Source: Paraspadella gotoi
Taxonomy: Eukaryota > Chaetognatha
Reading direction: 5' to 3'
DNA: 64,000 nucleotides
Assembly (NCBI GenBank): GCA_051294375.1
Contig: CM119263.1
Coordinates: forward strand, 21,202,268-21,266,267
The notes beneath the pieces were generated by a model. That model saw nothing but the letters and a program-made list of their open reading frames with translations. It made no database searches and was not told where the DNA came from. This document shows positions 1 through 14,153 of this stretch, piece after piece. The position numbers and the translations under genes are program-made. Every line of letters begins with the position of its first letter. Position 1 is the stretch's first letter.

Positions 1-780
1 CCATGTCAACCTCCCTTACCACCAGGGAGTCACTGAGCCGCTGGTGTGGGTGTTAAAACCATGCAGGGGATTTCCACCTCAGTGACGGCTCGTGGTTCGT
101 TACGCGAATTACTGGTGAAACCGAAGGACAAAATCTCCAAGCCCAGCTCGTCAGGCGCTGTCTACATAGCAGCCTGTGCGGGGGCAGGCAACCACAGCAG
201 CATACGTGGTTGACACAGGGAAGTCTCTCAAACCTCCCTCTGGAGACTCAAATGGCCATTTTCTGTCAGCAGTGGCAGAACATGCGCATAAAACAGGCCA
301 TCTATTTAGAGAAACTGACTGTCTCATGCTGGGCAAAGATGACAACTGGTACACAAGAGGTATTAGAGAAAAAATTTACATCAAAGCCCTCGAGCCCGCT
401 TTGAACCGTGATGGGGGGCGATTCCAGCTGGTGTGGTGGTTCGCCCTGAACCATCAAAGCCCCACAACAACTCCCCTGTCCCAACTCAACGGAACAGAGG
501 GAGACCTTCCCTGGCACGTCAGCCTCCTCAGCTGTTGCAACTCAGGATGACTCTCCTCATCCTGGGCGCCCACCAGAAAAGACGGCTTCAGCTGGAGGAT
601 GGCGGAGTCCCAGAGCCAGCCCCAAAGCAGGCAAGAAGGGGACCAGGCCCACCTTCTCAGCAGAGGAGAGGAGGGCAGGCTGCAGGGGTGACAGGTCTTG
701 TTGACATAAAGGTCGCGTTGGGCCTAATCCCTGACACCACCCGGTCTCATACCAATGACCATCCCAATGACCAGCCCTAA
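1..780 (+). mobile_element. Penelope-like retroelement fragment, reverse-transcriptase C-terminus and GIY-YIG nuclease region (decayed)
   Basis: Broken coding remnant. Around 95-175 it reads like the end of a retroelement reverse transcriptase (ELLVKPKDK, then SGAVY). It continues after frameshifts into a GIY-YIG-like region (VVDTGKSL near 206, SAVAEHAHKTGH near 270-300, [17 protein letters not shown] near 347-396, LNRDGG near 401). This order is what Penelope-like elements with a GIY-YIG endonuclease show. The same segment recurs at 41.0-41.45 kb and, inverted, at 57.3-57.7 kb. In-frame stops and frame changes mean it cannot encode an active enzyme. The element is cut by the window edge. Seen: motifs and frame breaks. 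Known: the family architecture. Inferred: the exact clade. Confidence 0.7.
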
Positions 781-1638
781 TCTGCCACTGACCCTCATTT
801 GACTGCCCAAAAAGGGGGAGGGGGCCATCTCAATATAAGCTTGGAAGATTTTGTGACCTCGCGTCCGGTCATTTTCCCTGGTCATTTAGTTGACCTTTTC
901 AGACCAGTCTTTTCACCGTTCTAGTCGCTTTCTTGTAACTTTCTTTTAGCCGAAAACCTCGTCACTTGTTATTCGATCATAATCGTTTCTCTGGAAAAGA
1001 TCGACTGTATGGAACGGAATCCAAAGATTTTCTACATGAACTTATTGTACTACATTATTTCGCCATTTATATACCTCTACAATAAATAAACTTATTCACG
1101 AATTATTCGTCATTTATTCGACATTTACGTCATTCGTACATTATAATGTTAACATGCTGTTTTATATAGTATATAACTATATATTATATCTATAGCGTTA
1201 CGAACTAGAGCCCAAAAAGTATTTTTCTCTCTTTGGGCACAAAGTAATATAAAGGGTTAATGAGTCCATTAACGGGTTTGATTACGAAGCGCAAGGGTCG
1301 GAAACAAAACATGGGACTCGTGATAATATGAGACCATAAGAGGGGTGGGGTGGATTGATGATATAGCTGGGGGGAGGGGAGTTTCGATTCTCTCACACAT
1401 TCCCATTTTTGAAAATGGGAAACGGGAATGGGTCGTGGATTCGAAGATGGATACTTTTATTGCGATGGAGTTTTCCGTTTGGAAACATTCGGATACTCAA
1501 ACCGGGGAGGGGGGCGGTGAGAGGAAAGAAAAACTCTCGGCAATAACCGAAATTGTTGGAATAATGTTATGGGTTGTGGCTTTGAAACGATTCGTTTTGA
1601 TCGCGGTTTCACCCTCAGAAGTGAAGTAAAAGGTCACG

Positions 1639-1692
<54 letters not shown>

Positions 1693-2086
1693 ATTTAGAG
1701 GACGAGAGAGAGAGAGAGAGAGACGATGTATGCGCTTACGAAATTGCTTCTTTATTTATTTTATCCAGTTACTTTTAAGGACTTCCCCGTTGGAATATTA
1801 TTGTTTTTTTCTTTGTTCAATTGTTTTTTTTTCTCACGAATATCGTGATATTTTTTAAGTCAAGAAAATTCTTCTTGCTTCAAAAGATGCCTCGACACGC
1901 GCTGATGCTCTTTGAAAGTTTCCCTTTCTATTTCTCCAACGAAAGTGTCAAAACTGTTAAATAAAAGACTCTCATCTCGTGACGAAGTTGACGAGCAACG
2001 ACTTGACATTTAATTTCCTCCCTTTTTCCTCCACTCTCTTTCCACCCAACAACCCATCGCCATCCCCCTTCCCTCTCCCATCGCAG
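781..2086. other. Non-coding stretch before the first DGK exon
   Basis: From about 780 to 1090 lies what may be the 3' flank of the preceding retroelement. An AT-rich part follows (1080-1200), then a segment with no similarity I recognise. A GA microsatellite covers about 1640-1725. The last 100 bases are pyrimidine-rich and end in the acceptor used by the exon at 2087. Open frames here are short and look like chance. No promoter or first exon of the kinase is recognisable. Confidence 0.6.
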
Positions 2087-2224
2087 AAAGCCGGTCCCCG
2101 TAAAAAGTGCGCCGCGTGCAAGATCATTGTGCACGCGGGAACTTGCATGTGCAGTCTGGAGAGAATGGGATTCAAGTGCAAGTTGACTTTCCGTGATACA
2201 GGCTCGCTACGAACCAACAGGGAT
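2087..2224 (+). CDS. DGK exon: second half of C1a domain
   Basis: Begins after a pyrimidine tract ending tcgcag and ends at gtaagt, 46 codons, phase 0 on both sides. It encodes [16 protein letters not shown], the zinc-binding CxxC-H-C part of the first C1 domain, then [12 protein letters not shown], the zeta/iota-type linker. The N-terminal half of C1a must lie on an upstream exon that I cannot find. Confidence 0.93.
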
Positions 2225-3388
2225 GTAAGTTCCAAGAAAATTTCTTAGCGTTTCACTTTAAAAATTCTATTTTTAGATCCGACACGAAAAAAAGCTGTCT
2301 TTACATTTTTACCTTTTTTTAAATTTTCTTACTCCAATCTGAGTTCACATTGAAAGACCCTTAAAATTGGGGGCGAATTTGATCACTCTCTTTTCTTTCA
2401 CAGTCTCAATCTGTGATACGCCATCACTGGGTTCACCGGCGACGCCAGGATGGAAAGTGCAATCAGTGCGGAAAATCTTTTCAGCAAAAATTCGCCTTTC
2501 ACAGCAAAGTGAGTCTGTGAGAGGGACTTGGTGAATCCGATTCTTTCATTTCTTTTTTTTTTCTTTAAACGAAAATTTGATTGACTTTCTATATAACCCT
2601 TAACTCCAGGAAATTATCGCCATCGCTTGCTCATGGTGCAAAGCGGCCTACCACAACAAAATCTCCTGCTTCATGATGCAGCAGATAGAAGAGCATTGCA
2701 ACCTCGGGGTCCTCGCCGGCATCATTGTCCCGCCGACCTGGATCATAAAAGTCCCGCCAAAGAAGCAGGTTGAGGGTGATGATGTTGATGGGGCTGGGGC
2801 TGCGGATGGGGCTGGGGCTGGGGCTGGGGCTGCGGATGGGCATGACGTCAATTGCAAGAACTTAATTTTTTTTCTTCCGATTTCTCATTGGTTTCAATTA
2901 TTAAAATTTCTCGTTACCTTTAGTTCTTCTTCTTTCTCCTTTATCTTCCATCATTATTTCTCGTTCTCCCACGTTCTTCTTTTTTCTCTTTTGACCTTTC
3001 TTATTCGTTCTACTTCGTTCTCCATCGTTCTTCTTTCTTCTCTTTTGACCTTTCTTATTCGTTCTACTTCGTTCTCCCACGTTCTTCTTTGTTCTCTTTT
3101 GTTTTCTCCTTTTGTGTTTGGGTCTTTGAAAAATCTCCGTTCTTGCAGTAAAACAAAAAACAAAAAGTTTGTTTACTTCAACTCCAATCCCGAAAAAAAA
3201 GAAAAGGAAAAAGAAAAAGAAAAATAAAGAGCGAGAGAGAAAATTGAGGCATATATTATTTGTTAGTATTTCTGAGTCAAAACCTTTTTCTGAATGAAAA
3301 AGGGTTCGTTTTGCTGTAGGGTTCAAGTCAGTGCGAGAGAAGGAGGGCAAGAAAAAAGGAAAAATCGAGAGAGGGAGGCAAAAGATTG

Positions 3389-3447
<59 letters not shown>

Positions 3448-6400
3448 ACTCAGTTTTCTTCAGACGCCACAAGAGAGAATCTTTTATTTATTTAATGAAA
3501 TTAATTACAAACAATAATTAAAAAAAATGAAAAAGAGGGAAACTTGAAGACGAGAATAACTTTTTTTCTTTTAAGACTTACCCTATTGTATAAATTATTG
3601 TTAGAATATACATGTAAACTTGTAAATACTTTTTCCCCAGTGAATAGAAAGCACAGGCAGCAACGCAAGCCGTTCACCGTCAATCTAAACACAAAAGGCC
3701 TATTTCTCTATTCCTCTCCAGTCTCCCCTCTACCGCTTCTTCCTTACCGCTCCCTCTTGAATTATTCACCGCGCAAACTTTTAAAAAATTCAAATCCTGA
3801 TAATGCGGTGGAGGATTTTTCGAGTCCGGAAAAAATTTTCAAGGTTTCTCCTTCCTGCGACTGCCGACGCCCTTCGAAGGTAAACTTTTTTAAAAGTCAC
3901 CGTATTATTTTCAAACATCGGCAGACCTATAAAAAATTGGTATATCAGATTTCCGGAAAAAATTACCTCCAGCCCTAAACGGCTTCACCTTTCGATTTCG
4001 AATCGACGAACGGCGCCCCTGAGTATGAGGATCGAAGGGTTTTTTCGTTATATTCAGCTAGAGCGGACATTTAAATTCCAAGGATTCGTTATGTATAGAC
4101 CACGAAGATACGACGCGGATACAACGTTGATATGCACCAACGTTCGACGCACGGGCTTCCCCAAGCCGACTTCTCGCCCGATGAGTCCATAGTCTTTAAA
4201 GCACGGCAAAAATTCGGCGCAGGCCAAAATTAAGGCGCTGGATGCGGATCAACCGAGATCTCCCCAAAAAGGCCAATAAGAGTAAACTTTTTGAGGTATA
4301 CTCTTTTTAATCAGGGAGGAGAAGTAGCTATCATAAATTCTCGAAAGGACAGAGGTCCATTGGTAAAATTATAATCTGTAAAAAAAATTTAAGCGAAAAA
4401 AAGTTTTCAAGCGAAAAAAATTCCAGCGAAAAAAGTTTCAGCGAAAAAAACCGAGCGGACATTTTGTTTTTTCATTCGGGCAGAGATGAGAGCGAGAGTC
4501 GAGAGTGAGCGCTGACGCTATATGTTCGGATGCCGTCTGTTCACATGGAGAGAGTAGTCACCTCGATTATTTATCTGCTTTATCGCTAGATTACTTTTAG
4601 AGCTACTGTCACCTCTCTTGCAGTATTCCGGCGTAGATACTGCATCTTTTTTTCTCGAGATTCGGTAATCTTACTGTGTGTTGGATTTCAAATACCTGTG
4701 ACTTATTATTTTAATATCTCACTACAGACATTTATGTCTGAATGAATATTTTATTTCTCACAAAGTCCAAGGCAAAAGACTTCTCCTCTCCTCCTGGTGC
4801 TTCAAGAACGCGGACGGAGTCACCCTTCGGAGGACACTACACTCACTCTGCGATATCTGCTAGGAATCGTCGGATCCGCTAGGAAAGTTTCGAACCATTT
4901 CTCCGATCTCGCAAGCTCCTGATCCTCTCGTCTCGAACGATAAGTTGCTAAAACTTGACATAGGCGTGGCTTGCAATACTAAAGAAATCGTAGATCATAC
5001 GCATAAATCTATGTTACACAAGGGATAACTCGGTGTCTGTATGCGGACGCACAGCAGTTTGTAGTGCAATCTCTAATTCTCTGGATCTTCTGCCACAATT
5101 TAGACCTCTTTTTCTCCGTCCTGCGATAATTCCACTTTAACACCACTATTACTTCATACCCTACACTATCTCCTACATACCGTCCGTATATAAACGCACG
5201 TTTTTCGTAGGCCTAATTTTATTTTCATCGGTTTTTAAAATTCGAAGAAACATAATTTTTTCTCTCAACGGTTAATTTTTTTCGGAATTTTTTTTACAGC
5301 GTTCTTTCTCTCTCTCTCTGCTCTCTCTCTCTCTCTCTCTTTTTTTTCTTTCTTTTCTTTTCTTTTTCTTACTTATGAATGAAGAAACCGGCGTGTTTCG
5401 GAGAAATTTCACCAATTCGAAAGCAGTTATCTCAAGGCCATGGCGAAGCATATCCGCAACATCGATGCTCCCCTCTGGCCGAGCTCAGAACAAGATCGCT
5501 GCTGGGATAGAAAAGATTGGTGGAACTTCGCGTCGACGAAAAGCGCAGAGAGGCGAGGCAAGAAAAGCGTCGTGCTCATCCACAGCACGGAAATAGAGAA
5601 GAGAGGACGAGCCACGGGAACTGGTGCGCCCGAACGAGCATCATGCTGCACGCGGGAACTTGCCATGTGGCAGTCTGGAGAGAAATGGATTCAAGTGCAA
5701 GTTTGACTTTCCGTGATACAGGCTCGCTACGAACCAACAGGGGATGTAAGTTCCAGGAAAATTTCTTAGCGTTTCACTCTTAAAAAATTCTATTTAGACC
5801 GACAAACGAAAAAACTCAAGATCCTAGAAAGGATACTCCGGTCACCCCACTCGGGCGCGGGGTGGGGGGGTCAAGGGGGAAAGAAAAAGAGAACGCGAGG
5901 ACACGGGAAAAAAAAAAAAGGCTGTCTTACATGTCGTTTGTAGCGCGTATATACTCGTCTTTATATACAAATTGTGTTCTTTCACGACGCCATATCCTGA
6001 GTCTCAAGGACGCGGATAATAAGCGTTCCTCCTACAAGAAGACGCTTCGCTCAAAGGAGCAAGGGGCTTAACGAAGAGAGTCGACTAAGGGTCTTATTTG
6101 TCCCGCCTATACAATCTAAAAAGGAATCGGGTCGCGGCATGCGGCAGGTTGAGCCGAGAATATCTTCGTTAATTTTACGCACGAGCTTCTCAAAAACCCT
6201 TCAGGCGTCCTTGCGCTGCGTACTCAGAGAAAGGCCGCCGAGTTTCGCCGTCTGTCCTTCCTCTTCTCTTTCCCCTTCGACGAAAACGGGCTCCGCGTCG
6301 TCAAAAATTAACGACTTCTCTCTCTCGGTCTCTCTCATCTCTCTCTCTCTTCATCTCTCATTTCGACGTCCTCGTCCTCGTCCTCGTCTCGTGTTCTCAT

Positions 6401-9400
6401 CCTCCACCATCGTCGGAACAAAATTATAAATAACGCCTCTCTCTCTCTGCTCCTCTCTCTCTCTCTCTCTCTCTCTCGATCCTCGGCCGTCGATAGCTTC
6501 GACGTTCCTCGTCCTCATTGGAGATTGACCCGCCCCACTTCCCATCGTCGTTAGACAGAAATTAACCAAATTAGACAGCAAAAATCTCTCTCTCATCTCT
6601 CTCTCTCTGCTCTCTCTTCTGGGCTCTCTTTCCCTTCCTCTCTCTCTCTCCTCTCTGCCTCTACTATTTCTTGGCGTGGGTGCGAATTTGTCCACAGATC
6701 CGACTCTATCTTTCTTTCACAGTCTCAATCTGTGATAGCCGGCGCATCAGCTGCGCGGGGGGTTCAACACCGCGAGCGGGAACACGGTAATCGCAGCCAG
6801 AGGACGGAAAGTAGCAATCAGTGGCGGAAAAATCTTTTCACGGCAAAAATTCGCCTTTTTGCACAGCAAAGTTTGAGTCTGTGAGAGGGACTTGGTGAAT
6901 CCGAAATTCTTTCATTTCTTTTTTCTTTTCCGCTCTCTCTCCTAAACCCAAATTCTGATGTCTGACACGCTTGCCGCTATATAAGCCTCTCAATTCCTCG
7001 CCCTCCACGAACATACGAGAATCCCGGGCCCAGAGTCCACGCGTTCGCTCTCATTAAATATAGATCGTCGGGTGCAAGGCGAAGACACGTCCTATCCCAC
7101 CACAATCGACCAGATCTCTTTTCTGTTTCAATTGATTCACGCACCCGCAGATCGAGTAGTTTGTGCACATACGCGGAGCACGGACCTCGCGTCTATCTAG
7201 TCCGAGAGAGAGAATCACTTGTCCCGCCGACACTGGAGAAACATAAAATGAGTACACCTCGTCACCATAATAGCACGACAGGTTGATGTGAAAGAATAGA
7301 TTAAGAAAGCGCGACGAACACAGGAGAGTCTTGTCCAGGGATGGGCTGGGCTGCTGGCTCTGAGTCGGGCGATCGGAAGCTTCTCGGTGAGCGCTAGAGC
7401 ATATCAACAAGCGCGATGGAACAGGAAAGAGAGTAGAATTTGACCGGAGAGTAGAGGGACTATATAGTATTTTTTGCTGCTGTGTGATTTTTCTCTTTCT
7501 AATTCGAGTATTCTAAGAGTTCAAATTATTCTCGTGTGTCTCATCTTTTTCGAATGTGTCACGGCTCGTTACTGTATATTCATCTACGATTTGAGTATCT
7601 AACAACAAGTATATAAAATTCGTGCTCTCGGAGTGGTACATAGCTTTTCGCCCTCCGACGATCGAATTTAAAGAGAAGAGACGTGCCTGGCGGGCGTTTT
7701 TCGAGGGGAAGAGGGCCTTCGCGGGGGAGAAAAGCGGCGTCGATAGTTTCCGCTCTCGCGTGCGCGCGCGATGCGAGAGAGAGAGAGAGAGAGAGAGAAG
7801 AGAGAGAGAGAAAGGAAAGAGAGCGAGAGAGAAGAGACCGCAGGTGCAGATAATGTATGAGAGAGATAAGATGAGATCTTTTGCGTCGCTCTAATTTTTC
7901 TTCTCCTTGAGCCTTTCTTATTTCGGTTCTAACTGTGTCTTCGCATCGTAAATAATGACGACGATGGCTCCTGTTAATCATAGGCTCCTGTGTGAAAACG
8001 CTGAAGGAATCTCCGTGTAAGGTCGTTTCTAAAAACGTCCGAAGATCGTACCGGCGAGGATCGATGTTCGTTCTCCAGAGCAGAGAGAGGAGAGAGTAAA
8101 GAGGCGAGAGAGAGAGAGGCCGCTATTATTTTTTTGTCCCGCCGATGGTCCCAGAGGAGGGATTGTATGTAACTGATGCACCGTCGAGGTTAACCCGAGG
8201 ACGAGGAACGCTCGACTTTGGGTATGAGCCTCTAGTATTCGACGATTGCCTGAAGAGTTGTAGTAGTGGAGAGGAGAGAGAGAGCAGAGAAAAGTCGTTA
8301 ATTTTTGACTCGACGGCGAGCCGTTTTCGTCGAAGGGGGAAAGAGGAAGAGGAAGACGACGGCGAAACTCGCGGCCTTCTCTGAGTACGCAAGCGAAGGA
8401 CGCCTGATATGTGTGTTGTGGTATAATATTGATGAGTGCCTGCACGTGAAACAAAAACAAAACGTTTGTTTTACTTTCACTCACCACGAAAAAAAAGAAA
8501 TAGGATGAAATGATAAACGAGAATAATTCTGGCTCAACCCGACGAATGCAGGCCAACCGAAAGAATACCCTTTTAAGAATTATTTAATAGCGGGGGCGGG
8601 ACGAAGAGTAGAAAGAGAGATTGAGACGGAGTGGGCAATACTTATCTTTCGATAAAGCCCTTTGCTCTTAGTTGAAGCTGAGATCTGTCTCGGGAGTCTA
8701 TAGATAGACCGGAACGCTTTTCTGTAAAGTGAAATAATCAGCTCGCTGGGAGCCTTCCCAAGATCCGTTAGTCTCGGCGTTTCTTCGTTCGCCCGCCTCG
8801 TGTTTAACCCGGGGTTCAACGTGTCAGTTTCTGTCGAGACGAATCTTGATGGTGCCAATTTCGCACCATATGAGAGAGAACCGCCCGAAACAGAACCCGC
8901 GCCCGAGGAGCATTCTTTCTGGATCTTGTGATTGATTGAGGGGGAGGCGCAAGAAACGAAAGATGCTGGATATTGCTTCTCGGCCCACCTTATACCTCGT
9001 TTGAGACGACCTGATGCATTGCCTGGACCGACCGTAGATGCACTGCGCACGCATATTATGACGTTAGCGACACGGAGAGGAAGAGATGGAGTAGAGAAGA
9101 GAGATCGCACAACCAGAGAGTTGAGGAGAGAGCGCCTCACAGCATATTGCTGCCACTCTTGAGGAGCCGTTCGCAGCCACCGAGCTCGATGTTTGCGTTC
9201 TTGCCAAGGGCACAGTAGAAGACTGATTTATTAACTAGTTAATGTATAACGTATAATATTGTTGAACAACAAATAATTGAATTTCATACACAGAAATAGG
9301 AACAACAGCACCGGTGAGGGTTAACACTTCACTTCATGTAAGGATAACGAGAGAAATAAAAACTGTAAAAGATAATTAGTTATATACTATGTAATAAAAG

Positions 9401-12400
9401 AGCTTTACCCACTATTGTAATAAATTTAAAGAATATAGACATGTTAAAGAGCAGTAGAGGAAAGATAGCACGTAGTATTGACGACGCACAAGCCAGATGA
9501 TAGTAAAAGCACAGGAGAGCAGAACATTCAGCACGAGACACTTAATCCAGCGGAGAGAATACATAAATAACAGTAATATGTGCTCCGAATTATTTTAAAT
9601 CTAAACCTGCTCGCATCCGAATTTACTCCCCTCTACCGCTTCTTTCCTTACCGCTCCTCTTGAATTATTCACACGTGAGGAGTGTGAGCGCAGAACAAAT
9701 CGTCGTTTTTATAAATAAACCGATTCAAATCCTGATATGCGGGGTAGAGAGGTATGAGAAGTGAGATTTTTTTAATATTTTTCGACGGTCTAGCGCCGGG
9801 CAAAAAATAGTTCATAGAGTCGAGATTACTACACTTACAGATATATATTAAATGATCAATTTTGCATTGTCCTGCTATTTAAGTAAGCTACTCTGTTTCT
9901 CCCTTCTGTTACATCTGTCGTTTAATTATTGTTTGTTACGTATGTCTTCTCTGTCTGAGTCAGATCCGCATCTTTCACATGATGTGATATCGAGGAGGCT
10001 CGACGAGAATCGGTGTCTGCGTGTCTGGATATCCACTTATAGCTCGGATCCCACCGGATTATCCTATATAAGCGCTTTCTAGATTCGAAATAGTTATACA
10101 GTGACCGAGTCCGCCCGCGAGGATGTTTTTGCGTGTTGTAAATTAGCAACGATTTAGGGTTAATAATAGTCTCCCCCCCTCCCGGCCTTATTGTGTGTTA
10201 TCTCTTAACGCCCTTTTATGTTTTGTCGATTTGAAAAGAAGCGATTCCACGCGCCGACTCTGACATTAAATATCGTCTAGTTGACCTCGTACTCTCTCGC
10301 GCATCCTCCGTCATGTTCTCTCTTCCCATTTCGACGCAGGTCTGCTCTATGTCTGCTCTCATCATGCTGCAGCGATCTCGATCTCTACGCGAATGTCTCA
10401 CACATACATACCCAAGCCAGCCATCTCCGCTGTCTGAGTTTAATCTCTGGTTTCGCTCTGAAAACTTCTCTCTGTATCTCAGCTCTCTTGGTGCGATTTT
10501 TTTCTATCTGCCTCTTGAACAATCACTTCTGTTTTCTGCGTTGTATATATCTCTCTCCTCTTACACAAGATATATCGGTTTCACGGGCGCGAAGACTCGT
10601 CTTTGAGAATTTACTGAATATGATTTCTTCGGCGCGATTAAATACATAGTCAGTATACCCATCAAAGTTTTACTATTGGTGGGGAGATCCGGGTGCCGAA
10701 TTCAGCGTTAATTTGGCCGGGCTGCCGAAATTTTGGTAAACGAAATGGATATCGGGAGAAGTGCGTGGGGCGTCGAACGCTGGTGCCATATTTACAACGT
10801 GTTATCCGCTGGTCGTATCATTTTCTTCGTAGTTCTATCTCACTCTCACTTACATCCGTTCAACTCTCCTCTTGTGAATAAATGCGCTCAGCTGTCTCAC
10901 ACATTACACGAAAGTAAACCCTTCGATCTAATCGGCGCGCCGTCGTAGCGTTATTTCCGAAATCGAAACGGGTGAAGCGTTAGGGCTGGGTGTATTTTTT
11001 CGCGAAAATCTGATATACCCAATTTTTCTTTGAGGTTGCGACTCGTTGAAAATAATACGGTGACTTTTAAAAGTTACCTTCGAAAGAGCAGTCGCGTCGA
11101 CCGATACGACTATGGCGACTTGAGGGATCTCGTTTTTCGGCTGAAGACGTGTCGAAGAATAGGATGCTTCCGACTCGCCCTGATGGTAAGCTATATTCGA
11201 AGCAATCGGATATTTATTAAATTCGTACCTAGCATTTTTTTTCGCCAATGTGCTTCCCAATCATTAGGTTATAACTCGGGTTCAACGACGACCTGCTTGA
11301 GCAATGATGGACATTGTCGAGGATTTCGTTATTTGAAGGTGGCCGGTGGTGATGTCCGAAAGTATGGGGAAGGCCGTCGACCCTGCTCTTTTCGTAGGCT
11401 CACTAACTCACATCGTCCATCCATGGAAAGCATCTCAGTCTTGCTGCCGTGCACGAAAGGGCAAGCTGTGATCAGAATGGGGGCTACGCTATACGGTACG
11501 TGGGAAAGTGTTTGTGGTTTCGAGGCGTTCCTTGAAACCGTACAGCAGCCGTGTCCGCTCGGTAGTAACTGGGGTTTTACCTCTCGTAATAACAGCCTTA
11601 ATAAATTTCCTTTCGTTCTCACACCAATTGGCTTATCCATGTTTCATCAAAGCATGGTCCAACCATGATGTATAACCGCGTGACAATTATCTGCGCCGTT
11701 AGAGACTGTCACCTAAACGATATCCAAATTTTTAACAATTGAGGCGTTGGTATTGCGCGAACACCGACCGATAGTGTTTGACCGCCGACTGCGGGCAACT
11801 ATAGGCGTATTATCCGCCTAGTAATCTTAACAGTGGAAGTTTTCATGTAGGAATCCCGAAATTGATGAAATTCGTTCAATGGGCTCCCGTTTGAAGACCG
11901 ATCTGGGAAGACTTGGAGTCGAGAGGAATTGAGGCTTCAACTCTAAAAAGTAAGCGCTGTCCGTATTGATGATCCACTCATGCTCTTGTCAACACGTTCA
12001 AGTCGCTTCATCCACGCACGTCGTGGCCGAGTGATCCATCAATTGCTAACGCCATTCTCCCTTTTAGTCAAAATCGAAAATCTTTTCCCTGTTTTTTTTT
12101 TTATTTTTTTTTGAGTTTTTTTTTTTTTTTTTTTTTTGAAGCGTTTTTGTGTCCTGACTAGTTTGGAGATCTCTTCCCTTCGACTTCTGACTACGATGCG
12201 GGATTCTGATCAGTGATCGTTGCAGAGTCCCTCNNNNNNNNNNNNNNNNNNNNNNNNNCTCCTGTCGCGTTTTTTTTTTTTTTTTTTTTTTTCTGTTTTC
12301 TTTTCCCGTTTTTTGTTTGTTTGCTTTTTTTCAATGTTTACTTTCGGGCACTGCATTTTTTTATAATTCCGCATGCCTATGTTCTACGTCTGTTCTACGT

Positions 12401-13613
12401 CTGCTCTCGTCTGCTGCTCTCTCTGCTCTCTCTCGGTTTCGACAAGAATAGTTCCTCCGTCTTATCTGAGATCGCGAGTGGGCGAAGTGTCAACCAATCA
12501 AAACCGAGAGCTCCTGTCAAAACCAATCACAAAAAAAGATCTTATACTAAGATTTTACCTCAGAAATTTCTCTTTCTGAAATCAATATTATGTGAGGAAA
12601 TCTAATGTTTGTTGACACTCTAGCCTGATTTTCGTCACGTTGAATTTAATTTTACAATTATCTAAAAAAGATAACATGCATTAGATAAAATATAGGAGCC
12701 GACGTCGTTCTTAGAGATCGAGGAAGATATTTTTAATGGAGATTTTCGTTCAAATCTGACTACCAAACAATATCATTTAAGTAAGAAGACAGGGATTTCA
12801 GCATGAAACCAAAGTGAAATTTATTTAGAGAAAATAGACAAGAAGAGAGATTTGGCTCTCCTCCCTCCACTGGAAGCAGTGCAGAGTGGGTTACAATCTG
12901 GGGGGCTTGTAGTCGAGCATAGCAAAGTTCACCCCGCCCGCATGACACCTTCAGTCGTGACCCAGTGGCTCATTGAGTAAAGCCATCAGATCATGACCAC
13001 TAGGTACCGGGTTCAATCCCAACCCGGTACCTACCCTGCGGGTAGTGTGAGGATGGCCGAAAACCGCCTTGGGGGGCGTGGAAAACCCTCAATCCAAGCC
13101 CAGGACCCGTTCCATGGCTGCTAGAGGGGGTTATAGAAGTTACGGATAGTGATCTTCAGCCCACTTAGCGCCTTATCCACAGACTTACTACCAATCTTCC
13201 CTTTAATCCTCCACCATACCTCCACGCCACTCTCTCCCACCTTATTACCCCCACTAGGTCTCCAACAAAGCCTCTGGCAAGAGACGAAAGCGCGGATCTT
13301 CGGTCAAGCGGCGCTGCGTCAAGAAGATGGCAACCGGCGGCGGATCCGTTTCTGGCGGAGGCGGCGGCGGCGCTGGAGGGAATTGCGGCCCGGCGCCGGA
13401 TAGCGCGGAAGGGGGTGGCGTCGGGAGTGGGTCTTCGACTGCGCCGTCGCGAGCCTCTCATCCAACGTTCTTCGTGAAGCCGATGCCATCGCCGAGTCTG
13501 AAACCTTTGCTTGTCTTCATCAATCCTAAATCAGGTCGTTTAAATCATTAATGTTTCTTTTTTTTGTCTTAATCTTAAAATAATACAGTTTTTGGGTTTT
13601 TTAAATATTATTT

Positions 13614-13644
<31 letters not shown>

Positions 13645-14119
13645 TNNNNNNNNNNNNNNNNNNNNNNNNNNNNNNNNNNNNNNNNNNNNNNNNNNNNNNN
13701 NNNNNNNNNNNNNNNNNNNNNNNNNNNNNNNNNNNNNNNNNNNNNNNNNNNNNNNNNNNNNNNNNNNNNNNNNNNNNNNNNNNNNNNNNNNNNNNNNNNN
13801 NNNNNNNNNNNNNNNNNNNNNNNNNNNNNNNNNNNNNNNNNNNNNNNNNNNNNNNNNNNNNNNNNNNNNNNNNNNNNNNNNNNNNNNNNNNNNNNNNNTT
13901 ATTTATTTATTGATTTATTGATTTATTGATTTATTTATTTATTTAATTTATTTTTAATTCATATCATTCATTCATTCATTCATTCATTCATTCATTTATT
14001 TATTTTATTTATATATTTATTATTTTTCATGTATTTATTTATTTATTTTTTGATTTCTTTTCTAGTTTCTTCTTTTTTTTTCTTAACTACGTTTACTTTT
14101 TAAGAATTAAACACCAGTG

Positions 14120-14153
<34 letters not shown>

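Larger units (their letters stand above)
2769..13257 (+). other. Long DGK intron, mostly scrambled repeats
   Basis: 10.5-kb intron between the C1b and basic-region exons. 2770-2850 is a short run of GGGGCT/GCGGAT repeats. 2920-3130 has three near copies of a CGTTCTTCTTT-type pyrimidine unit of about 60 bp. 3390-3444 is (GA)n. 3.7-5.3 kb shows nothing recognisable. 5.3-11.1 kb holds degraded copies of flanking sequence in both orientations, listed separately. 11.1-12.9 kb shows no gene I recognise and contains a 25-N gap (12234-12258) beside poly-T tracts. A SINE sits at 12950-13180. Confidence 0.7.

Noticed and set aside
11030-11668. 212-codon plus-strand frame as a gene
   Set aside because: It begins inside an inverted error-rich copy of 3.8-4.0 kb, has no recognisable domain, and sits in the intron of the kinase on the same strand.
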